Assembly (NCBI RefSeq): GCF_002260525.1
Contig: NZ_MRYI01000017.1
Coordinates: 1-64,000 of the forward strand
Direction: 5' to 3'
From: Hahella sp. CCB-MM4
GTDB lineage: Bacteria > Pseudomonadota > Gammaproteobacteria > Pseudomonadales > Oleiphilaceae
DNA length: 64,000 nt
In this document: positions 1 through 10,200 of the stretch, in pieces
Layout: the number at the start of each line of letters is the position of its first letter
Position numbering within the stretch: position 1 is the stretch's first letter
Program-made: the position numbers and the translations under genes
Notes under the pieces: model-generated
Seen by the model: the letters and a program-made list of their open reading frames with translations, nothing else
Database searches by the model: none
Told to the model about the DNA's origin: nothing

Positions 1-110
1 GGTTGTCTGGTCAAAGCAATTGCTTCACGCTTGAACTCTGGACTATATTTTTTGCGTTTGCTCATAAACACTCCTTTGGCACATTGTGCCTCTTTTTAGA
101 AGTGTCCGCA
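1..110 (-). mobile_element. Edge of an IS3-family insertion sequence (5' end of orfA plus terminal repeat)
   Basis: Read on the minus strand, an ATG at 65 opens a frame running off the window with the start MSKRKKYSPEFKREAIALTR, the classic N-terminus of IS3-family OrfA (HTH_Tnp_1). An AAAGGAGTG ribosome site lies just upstream. The sequence TGCGGACACTTCT (minus strand, ending at 110) looks like the terminal inverted repeat, beginning with TG as in this family. Only the 5' tip is visible, so the element's completeness and orfB cannot be judged. Confidence 0.8.
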
Positions 111-262
111 GTCACGGGGTAGAACCCCTTCCATGGGAACTCAGGTCAATGTCGCCCATTTCAAAAGTAGAGCTACTATAGAGCTGTACCAGGATGATCC
201 AACGGGTGATAATCAACGAAATTCTCTAAAAAACGGCGCTCTGGTGACGAAGGAGAAAAACG

Positions 263-472
263 ATGTCGAAAGAATTAACTGAACTTACCATGGAAGAAAT
301 GCTGAATGAATGCATTCGCGTCAGAGCAGAATATCGACAAGAGACCCTTGATAAACTAGACAGGCTTCTCTCAGCCATCAGAAAGGGGCGCCCTGCACCA
401 ACACAGAATGACGAAGCCCTTTGGGTGTTACACGAAGACGGCCGTACGGTTAAGTATTTGAAATCAAGGTAA
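263..472 (+). CDS. Small hypothetical protein (69 aa)
   Basis: A short charged protein that I do not recognise. A strong Shine-Dalgarno (AAGGAG at 250-255) sits 7 nt before the ATG, which is the main reason to accept it. Residues 5-45 are rich in Glu, Arg and Leu and look helical. The tail (ALWVLHEDGRTVKYLKSR) has a beta-strand-like pattern. No signal peptide or membrane segment is seen. It lies alone between the IS3 edge and a gene-poor stretch and could be a remnant of a larger mobile or accessory region. Confidence 0.5.
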   Translation: MSKELTELTMEEMLNECIRVRAEYRQETLDKLDRLLSAIRKGRPAPTQNDEALWVLHEDGRTVKYLKSR

Positions 473-882
473 AAGAAGAAACCCCCTACCTTCAACTTAG
501 CTTAGCTTAGCCACCTGTGCCGGAATCATTTGCGCAGGCTGCCGGGCAAATCTGCGCAATAGCCAATCACTCTTTAAGGCCATTAACTTATGGCTGTCCC
601 TTTACTTTTGTGAAGGGACAAAGGTCAAACACCGAGTGGGTGAAAAGACGTAGAGGGCGGATCTCATCATGGTCAGGCGCTAAATTGCGTCATACAAAGA
701 CCGGATATATGTACGCGACCGGCAATCGTCATTGTCCTTTAAATCGGGGAGGCATCCATGTATGTCCCTTTAATTTCTATAGAGAAAATCCTTTCTCAAT
801 GTTGAGATTTGTCAGGCTACAGTAAACGGGGATCAGATCAAAGATCTCTGACCCCATTGATATGCTCCAGGCCTCATATTTC
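473..882. other. Gene-poor stretch with short palindromes
   Basis: No convincing gene. An open frame at 517-825 has no ribosome site, starts directly inside repetitive sequence and has no recognisable protein pattern. The stretch holds an inverted repeat TGTCCCTT (595-602) / AAGGGACA (613-620), a further TGTCCCTTTAA near 765, and a near-palindrome at 828-855. It may be debris of a mobile element next to the IS3 edge. Confidence 0.5.
828..855 (-). terminator. Hairpin downstream of the Rhs immunity gene, possible terminator
   Basis: On the minus strand GGGGTCAGAGATC and GATCTGATCCCC form a stem with a one-base bulge and a short TTT loop, 28 nt after the stop codon of the gene at 883-1257. The following bases (GTTTACTG) are only weakly T-rich, so termination is plausible but not certain. 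It could instead be a palindromic repeat left by a mobile element. Confidence 0.4.
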
Positions 883-1257
883 TCACCAGGGAGTATATGT
901 ATAACCGCATTCCTTGAAGAACTTCATAGGCTTTTTAATCTCGTTTAACAACGGACAAATCTCTTCTTTTAATACTCCACCCTTAATATAAGACCCCCCT
1001 GAACGCCCAATCTGATATTCTAGCTTATAACTTTTACCGTCTATACCGTGAACTTCTAACGCGTCCCACTTACCAGGCTCTTCGCCAGGAAAACTTATAC
1101 CAACACTGTCGAGTTCACTTTCACATAGATCTATTAATTCAATAATCTCAGAAACATTAAGGTAAAGCTCATTTTTAATCTTGTCATAAGATGGGTGAGA
1201 GTCTTCAAAGTATGACTCCCCCCTAAGACAGAAATTTACGTAGTATCCTAACTCCAT
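883..1257 (-). CDS. Probable immunity protein for the Rhs deaminase tip (124 aa)
   Basis: A small acidic cytosolic protein with no signal peptide, encoded 9 nt after the Rhs stop codon. An AAGGGGGGA ribosome site lies in that gap, so the two are surely co-transcribed. A small gene directly 3' of a polymorphic toxin tip is normally its cognate immunity protein, and this is the basis of the call. I do not recognise its family. It has an N-terminal helix-forming part (about 24-48), a central segment EEPGKWDALEVHGIDGKSY suggesting beta strands, and a GRSGGSY turn around residue 86. It is AT-rich like the toxin tip and unlike the Rhs core, as expected for a toxin/immunity cassette acquired together. 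Confidence 0.65.
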   Translation of the reverse strand: MELGYYVNFCLRGESYFEDSHPSYDKIKNELYLNVSEIIELIDLCESELDSVGISFPGEEPGKWDALEVHGIDGKSYKLEYQIGRSGGSYIKGGVLKEEICPLLNEIKKPMKFFKECGYTYTPW

Positions 1258-1266
1258 TATCCCCCC

Positions 1267-4200
1267 TTATAACTCCAACCCTGTTTTACAAATATTACAG
1301 TAATCAATTTCCCTTTGAACTTTAAGATGACCACCCGGCCCCTTAGTTACCCTGTATGCAGGAGTCCAATATATATGTTTAAGTTTAGAGCCTGATCTCA
1401 ATAATTTATGTGCAGCTCGATATTCAGCACATCGCCCTACAGTATTTGTTGTACCACACGCATTTTCTTGCCCTATTCTTAGTCCAACTAACTGTAGTCT
1501 CTTTTTCATAGCAGGAGTACCTTTGGCAAACCCATTAAAAGCTGCTGTGCCTCTACCTCTAGCACTGTCAAATGCACCAACTACGACTACCCGAGGATTA
1601 GGGCCGTTTTTCTTGCTGTTTGGCGTTGTAGATACAAGTATTTGAATTTTTAATTCAGCTTCTAGAAGCCCCTTTGCATAACCGCATGCCGTAGGCTTGT
1701 TATTCTTTATTTTGCACTTTTTGGCAAGCCTTTTTAGGTAACTCTTAGATTTACTAAGTAATCTTAGTGCCCCCCTACCAAAATTGCCGGTACTTGTAGC
1801 AGCCCTTGATAAAAGCGAAGGCGTACGAGCGATGGCGGAACCTGCTAGCCTAGCCATATTTCCGATTCCAGACATTAAAGACCCTATCGAAAAATTACCG
1901 GTCGGGTCGGTATACATAACCGGATCAGAGTTCGCGTACATATATTTGTGCAACGTCACCGGATCAGAGTTAACTCCCATCCAAGTATCCATCTGCGTAA
2001 ACCGCCCAACTCCCTGGTCGTAATACCTCGCCCTTAGGTAATACTGATCCAACCCGGCATCATACTGCTCTCCAGTATACCGATAGTCATTTTCGGTGGT
2101 GCCTGTGGAGGCCAGGAGGATTCCGAATGCATCGTATTGGTAGGTGTCAGTCTCAGCACCTGTGGTATCTGTCAAAGAACGAACGGAGCCAAGTCCATCA
2201 TAGACATAGTAGCTCTGGTTGCCGTTTCTTGCCTGGCTTAGCAGGTCATCGCCGTAGACGTAGCTGACCTGCTTGGTGCCATTAGTGATTTCCTGCAGAA
2301 CCTGGGCGTAATCCCGGTTACTGTCCACCACATAATTTGTGCTTAAAGCACCATCTGTTTTCTGAGTACGGATACCATCTACGTTGTATCCGTAGGTGGT
2401 CCTGTTTCCACCCTGTGTTGCGGCAGTCAGTTGGTTCTTCGCGTTGTAGGTGTAAGTTTTGGAAACGCCATCTTCGGTTTCGGTCAAGGTGTTGCCGTTA
2501 GCATCGTAGCGATAGCTGACACCTCCCTGTTGGGTCAGACGGTCATTATCGTCATAGCTATAGGCGGTGTGCACCCCGTCGATAATGCTGTAGGTACGGT
2601 TCCCGACCTTGTCGTACTGGTATTCCGCCAAATAGTTACCGTTGATCGGATCAGTGATCTGATCTTTGGTCAAGCGATAGAGATCGTCATAGGTATAGGT
2701 CGAAGTTCTGCCGGTGTGCAGCTCCTCGATCTGTGTCCTTCTTCCAGTAATGTGTAAGGTATACCGGTAGTCTGTAATGATGTTGTCCAGACTATCTATA
2801 GTCGTCAGCCGGGTTAAGCGATTCAGGTTGTCGTACTCGTAAGAGGTGGCCTGATTGTTCGCAAGACTGACGGTTTCCCGGTTACCTACGGCGTCATAGA
2901 TATACAAGGTTCTGCCACCAGTCGGATCGATGACTGTGGTCAGACGATTCAGCTCGTCATACAGATAAGTAGTGGTCTCAGTGGCACCGTTCGCGGTGAC
3001 GGTGGTTTCGGTCTTATTCCCAGCCTTGTCATAGTCGTAACCCAATTCCACACCGCTTGGCTGCACTTCCTGAACCAGGCGGTTCATGCGGTCATAGGCG
3101 TAGGTGGTGGTTCCCTGACTGTTGGACGCTTCTATCCGGTTACCCAGACCATCATATTTAAAGTTATCCACTTCGCCATCTGCATAATCGATACGGATCA
3201 CCCGATTATTGATGTCATAGCTGTATGTCGTCACCTGACCGTTAAAGTCAGTGTGAGTCAACACATTACCGCTGACATCGTATGAGAAGGACTCCACCTG
3301 CCCCATCGGCAGGGTCCGGGTCAGTACCCGGCCCATACTGTCATAGGTCCAGCGGGTGGTTCTGCCTTCAGCATCGGTCTGGGTCAGCTTATTGCCCACT
3401 TCATCGTAGCTGTAGGTGGTTGCCTGCCCCAGCACATCAGTGACCTTGGTCAGACGTCCGACAGCATCGTAGCTGTACTGAGTGGTTTTACCCGCCTGAT
3501 CCGTGCTGCTGATCCGGCGACCCAGCGCATCAAAAGCCTCTTGAGTGAAGGAGCCATCGTCATAGATCGTCTTCACCCGTTGATCCAATGAGTTGTACTC
3601 ATAGGTTGTGGTATGACCGTTGGCATCAGTTTCGCTGATCAGGTTACCATCTTCGTCATAAGCGAAGCTGTGGCGCTGGTTCAGGGCATCGACTACTGCA
3701 GTCCTGCGGCCAGCTGCATCATACTCATAACCAGTAGTATGGCCGTTGGCATCGGTCTCGGTCGCAACACGGCCTGCCTCGTCATAGGTCATACTGGTGA
3801 ACGAGCCATCGGCAAAATCGGTTCGGGTTACCCGATTGAGCTTGTCGTAGGTGTAGCTTGTGACCCGTCCCAAACGATCTGTTTCGGTCAGTACATTGCC
3901 TTCAGCGTCATAGGTTTTACTTTCGAAAGAACCATCCGGATAACGTGTTTCATTCACTCGGCCATAGACGTCATAGTCCATTTCTGTACGACGACCCCAA
4001 GCATCCTCTGTCGCTATCTGGTTACCGGCAGCGTCATATTCCGTGGTGGTCGTACTGCCATCAGCATAGCGCATCTCGACAACACGATTACGCGCATCGT
4101 ACACGTAGGTCGTTGTCTCAGACTGCTGGACTCCATCGACGGTTCTGCTCTGGGTTTCCGTCAGCACATTGCCGTTGTCATCATAGGTGTAGGAAGTCAC

Positions 4201-7200
4201 TGCCCTCAGAGGATTGGTTTCGGTAAGTTTGTTGCCATCCTCATCGTAGGTGTAAAGCGTGGTGTAACCGGCAACATCCTTGGTTTTACCCACCAACCCT
4301 TCGAAGTTAAGAATGTTCTCAGCCTGATTTCCATGTGGGTCAGTCACGGTCATGAGATTGCCCACCCCATCATAGGTGTTAGTGTAGACATTCCCGCGAG
4401 CGTCACTAATGGTCAGCTCTTGACCGCGGGTGTTATAGGTGAAACTCACCGTGTTACCCAATTCATCGGTCTGGCTCAGTTGATTGCCACGATCATCGTA
4501 AGTAGATGAAGTCACATGCCCCAACGGATCAGTCTGGCTCAGCTGATTGCCACGATCATCGTAGGTGTAGCTCCAGGTTTGACCCTCTGCATCCACTTTG
4601 CTGGTAACGTCTCCACGGTCGTTGTAATAGTAGAACGTGGTGTTGCCGTTGCGATCCGTAACAACGGACTGTCGCCCTTCGATATTGTGATCAAACTCCG
4701 TCCGGTTGCCATCGCTGTCTTCCTGAGCAATCAGGCGGCCATCGTCATCATAAATATTGCGGACTATGGTTCTTCCCAGCGGATCGATAATATCCTGCAG
4801 ACCATGGTTCCGGTTGTAGGTGTAGGTTGTCTCCTCTCCCAGAGTGTCTGCACTGGCTGTTAGGTTACCATTCTCGTCTTGGGTGTAGGTCAGCACACTT
4901 CCTTTAGGATCGGTAATGCTGGTGATCTTTCCTTCACTGTTGCGGTTAAAGGTTACTGCCTTGCCACTGGAGTGGAAAATACCGTCATAGGTATAGGTCA
5001 GCGTATAGCCGTTAGGATCAACCACCTTCTCAATACCTACCCCTTGCTTGAGGTAGTATTTATAACCAGCCTGGGTGGTTAGCAAATAACGCTCAGGATT
5101 AACGGGTCCTGAAAACTCGCCAGTTTCAAGCAACTGACCATTTTCATAGTGAGCGTGTTGGTTATCCAAAGCCTCCAATGTGGATTGCGTATCCCCCACC
5201 GGATTGAATTTGAGATCCACATCCAGGATGGCTGAATAAGTACTACATTGCGGTGTGGCGGCTACTTCAAATCGTTCTACATCTCCATCCGGCAAGGTGA
5301 CAGTCACCACTGGGGCACCCAGAGGTTCCACACAGAAGTCCAGAATCAGACCGGACGGCCCGCGCTTATACTGATTCAAAGCCCAATAGGTTCCTAGAGT
5401 ACGAGATTCTTCAACCTTCACATCCTGATAGCTGAGACTCCAACCATAGCCAAAGTCCAGGTCTTCCGAACGACGACGGCTGTCGTAGGTACGGGTCACC
5501 CGGATAGGAATACCGGCCATCGGGATATTGAGATCTTCCAACGTGATGCTGAAATTGCCGACTTTGAGATCGCCCTCAACAGAGATCACTGTGCTATCGG
5601 TTGATATCAAGCCATTCACGTCCTCAGCATACAAAGCAACATCATATTGCCCGTTCATCATCAGACTGGGATCGAGAGTGGCAAGAACAGCATCAGTGAC
5701 TGCCTGGTAGCCTTCGGCAATGACCTGCCAGGATTGCTGTCCTCTTGGAGACACTAATACCCGGTAAAGAGCCAGGTTTTCATCCTGTACAGATCCAATA
5801 ATCTCGATTGGTGCTGTAACCTGCATACCGTATTCAGGCGATGTAATGTCAGCGAAAGGTGCACTGGTATCAGCAGGATCACGCACACTGAAGCGCGTTG
5901 AGTCCATCACAGTTTCAACACCATCCGTGACTGCTGCTTCAACAATATGAACACCGCTGTCTGGAGAGGTTATCTCTGCATGACCAAAACTATCCACCGC
6001 CACTTCCTGATTGTCGACCAATAGCAGCATGGTTCTCGCACCCTGCCCGCCGCTGGCCAGAATATCGATGGAAACGATTTCGTCTGCATTTACGATTGCA
6101 GGATCAACTGTAACGTTAACGGACAAAGGTACAGGTTCGCTGGTCACATTGATGCTGTAGCTCAACAACGTCTTACCAAAACCATCATCGGCATATAGAG
6201 TTACATCCTGAATACCCAATTGGCTCGCATCAGGCGTCCAACTCACCAATCCATCGCTGGACAACGTCATTCCTTCCGGCCCATCAACAATGCCGAGAGT
6301 AATGTTATCGCCATCCGCATCCGAGGCGTCGATCTGATATTGATATGGATTATCTACTACCGCGGTATACACCGGCGGATTATTGAATTCAGGCAGTTGA
6401 TTGCTTCCCCTGACTTCAATGGAAAATTCCAGCCTTTCATCCGTGATAAGTTGCGAGTCATAAACCATCACTCCCACTTGATGAGTTCCGATATCCGCTT
6501 CACCGGGCTTCCAGTGCAAAGTGAATTTATTAGTACCGGTTATCAATTTCGCGTTGTTCTTAAACCGCTTGGGTCCCTTAGATACCCGGGCAGTAACTCG
6601 GTCATCGTTATAGGTCGAGCTGAACGGGACGTCGTTCTCCACATCGATGACATAGTCATAGGCTTGGCCAACCACAACCCCTGTCGGGGGATTATTCGAA
6701 AGAATCTTGGGCGATACATTAGGAGCAACGTCCACACTGAATGTCTGAGTGGAAACACCGCCACGGTAATCCCTGACATTCAATTCAAAATCCTGCTGAC
6801 CAGCTTTCTTTGGTGTCCAGATGAACGTGTCTTTCGAACCTGCTTTTAAAGTATAAGCTTCATCTGCCCCCTGGATCATGGTCAGCTCATAGGAATCACC
6901 ATCGATATCCTGTAAACCGACGACAGTCCGGAGACCACTTTTATCGAGGTAATACTGGTTATACAGATAAGGAACACCAACGACTGCGGTAGAAGTAGGT
7001 TCGGCATGAAGAAACTCAGGAGGTGTGTTAAATGCCTGATATTCGGATAACCGGTACGACTGAACAGCAGTAGCGCCCTGCTCATCGCTGACTTCCAGAA
7101 CGACCAACTGATCCTGAACATTTTGAGGATTTGTCCATTCCACCAGCCCATCATCAGTGATGATCATCCCATCCGGAGCATGGGTCAGGTGATAACTGAG

Positions 7201-10200
7201 AACCCCGCCTTCAGCGTCCACAGCCTCAACCGCATAGGAATACACTTCACCTGCCAGCCAGGTCAGGCTGGGCAATGAGAGAATTTCAGGAGGCAGATTC
7301 TGTTCAGTTGATAACCATTGAACACTATGAGTAGTGTGTTCTGCCCCTGCTTCGACAAATAGCGTTTCTGTTCCCGGCAGAAAGCTTGTGTAGCAGAATT
7401 TGCCTCTCCCTGTCTCGTCCGTAAAGACATCGCCGCGCCTTGGGCGTATCTCTTCGGCAGTGAATGTTACTCGAGCACCATTTACCGGTCTAAAGTCTGC
7501 ATCGTATAAAGTGGCAACAACACATATCTGCTCACCGGCTGAGCTTTCCTGAGGGCCATCAACGACCATCCGCTGAACGTTTCCAGGAAGACTAAAAGCC
7601 ATGCCACCAAGATGGCCATATGATTCATAATCGTCGTAGCCGTATATGTAGATACCAAATGGAGCATCAGCTTCTATCTTGTGGGAACCAGTAGACACTC
7701 TGATTTGTGCATAAGCATATTCGCCCCCTGTAGTTACCACAAAACTCTGCGCATCGACCGGCTGATTGTCGAGAGTCAAGGTGTCGAGTGTTTCGACGGG
7801 AGCCAATACGTTGATAAATTGATATCTCAGTTCCCGTGCAGAAGTACTGATATTGTAGCTGGACAAGAACTGCTCGACCGGAGGTACCACCACCATAAAA
7901 GGATCAACATAGTTCGCCGGGATAACTCGTTCAGGATCCGTGTTGTCAAAATGATCGGAGTTAGAAAATTGCAGCAACAGCGACGGCTTACTGGTCTTAA
8001 TGTGCTGGGACTCTGGCGCTACAAACTCTGCATATTGCTGACTGCTCAGTCGATAGCTCAATACGCCATCAATGTAGACTTCTGTGTTTTCATAGGGCGC
8101 CACTATACGAAATGTGTCGCCATATTGCCCCGTTTCAGCATTACCACCACGACCATAGAAAGGCACGGTAACAAATGCTGTTCCCAGACTATCCAAAGGC
8201 GGCATTTGTTCGACCAGATGATCACAGGCCCGCACGCCGGACGGTACATAAGCACAAGTATGCTCCCCCATGACCACGACTGGTTTGTCCGCATCTATCA
8301 ATGTGCCGGTTAAGTCGGCCTTTGCGGAACCGGTCGCATCGAGGTTGTAAACATCCCCCGCATTCAGATTAAGTGTCAGGATTTCACCCAACTTGACTTG
8401 TTGACCTCCAACAAACATGTCCATCGTCGGTCGGACCTGTATCGCCGTGTTATCCTGCGTCGCCACTAAGCCAATGACCGGTTTCCCGGGGCCATTAAAA
8501 TAATGTCCCACCACATACCGCCTACCGAGAGCTTCCACCGGCAATGCCAGGAAACTATCTGTCGATTGAGTCGCCTGATTAAGGGCATAAACGACGATAT
8601 TTTTGTCCGACTCGATATGGATCGCATGCTTTTCCAAAAGCTTATCAACATCGTATCCCCCCACAGACTTAATACTGCTAAGCGGGATGGTATAGGTAGA
8701 GATTTCACCAGCCACCAACTCAAGAGATTCGGAAATACCCAGCACCTGCATGTTGATCGTGACGTTAGCATCATGTTCCGGTGACACCATATAGATGTGG
8801 AGGTTGCCATCCGTTATGTAGTTGATAGTGGCAGGGAGCCAGAAGTTTTTGCCTTCATGAGTTTGTTGTCCTGCAGCCTCCAGAGGCCTTTTAACCAGGA
8901 TTTCCAGAGTCGTTACTTCAGATTCTGTTTCACCGTCAAAAGCAACGAACTCAAGGGTTTCCAGGCCATCAAACGTAAAGTCAGGAATGTACGTCAACTG
9001 ATGGCCTTCCAGGATAACTTCACCGTGCAGAGGTTCACCAACGAGCTTGAACGTCAGTTCGGAGGATTCAACGTCAGATCCCTTTAAGGTCACCGAAACC
9101 GGAACCCCGCTTTCAGCTTCCACTGAGAGATTCTCCGCCGTCGGACGATCATTCACCGGTAGTACATTAAGTTCATATACCACCGCCTCTGAATCCAACT
9201 CACCGTCCTGGGCGACATATTCGAAACTGTCGGAGCCAAAAAAGTCCTGCACCGGGATGTATTGATACTGTCCCTCCGACTGCACAATAGAGCCATGTTG
9301 TGGCGCTGAAACAATTTTGAAACTCAATGAATCATTTTCAACATCGGATCCGGCCAGCGACAGATTAATTGTGCTGTCTTCCATTCCCTCGGCTATCCCG
9401 GGTATGGCCACTGGAGGATCATTGACCGGGAGAATATTCAGACTGTAAGTTGCCGACTGGGAATCCAGTTCACCGTCGTTCACCAGGTATTCAAAACTGT
9501 CCGATCCAAAATAATCGGGGGCTGGAATATACTGAAAGCCTCCTTCAACCTGCTGTATCGAGCCATGTAACGGTTGAGTCACAACACGAAAGCTCAGCGG
9601 AGAACCTTCAACATCAGAGCCAGACAAATTCAGAACGATCGCGGTATCTTCAGCCGCTTCTGAAGTGTGAGCATCGGCAACAGGAGGGTCGTTTATCGGC
9701 AGAATATTGAGAGAATAGACAGCAGTTTCCGAATCCAGCTCGCCATCATTTGCCACATAAGTAAACTGGTCAGATCCGAAGTAGTCCTGTTGAGGGATAT
9801 ACTGATATCCATCCGCTGTCTCGATTAAAGTACCGTGCTGAGGCTGGGATACAGGTCTGAACGTCAACGGGTCATTCTCGATATCTGATCCGGAAAAGCT
9901 CAGGTCAATCGGGGCATCCTCAGGACCTTCAGCCGTTTGGGAAACCACCACTGGCCGGTCATTTACGGCCCGGATTTCGAAGCTTACTGAGGCAACCTCT
10001 GAAAGCTGCTCACCGTCATTAACCTGGAAAGACAGGTTGTCAGATCCATAAAAATCCGCCGCTGGAATGTAGGTTGCCTGAGCGCCATTCAGCTCAATAC
10101 TTCCATGCAGGGGTGGCTCGATGATGTCATAGCTAAGAGAGTTACCGTCGGCATCTTCCGTCAACAAAGCAAAGTTGACGCTGGCATCTTCGTCCAAAGA

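Noticed and set aside
517-825. 102-codon plus-strand frame in the gene-poor stretch
   Set aside because: No ribosome site, unusual Cys/Arg-rich composition and start inside short repeats. It looks like chance coding in mobile-element debris.
2431-5082. Plus-strand open frames inside the YD-repeat part, including one of 298 codons (3613-4509)
   Set aside because: They mirror the repeated codon pattern of the minus-strand Rhs gene, have no ribosome sites and no protein-family pattern.
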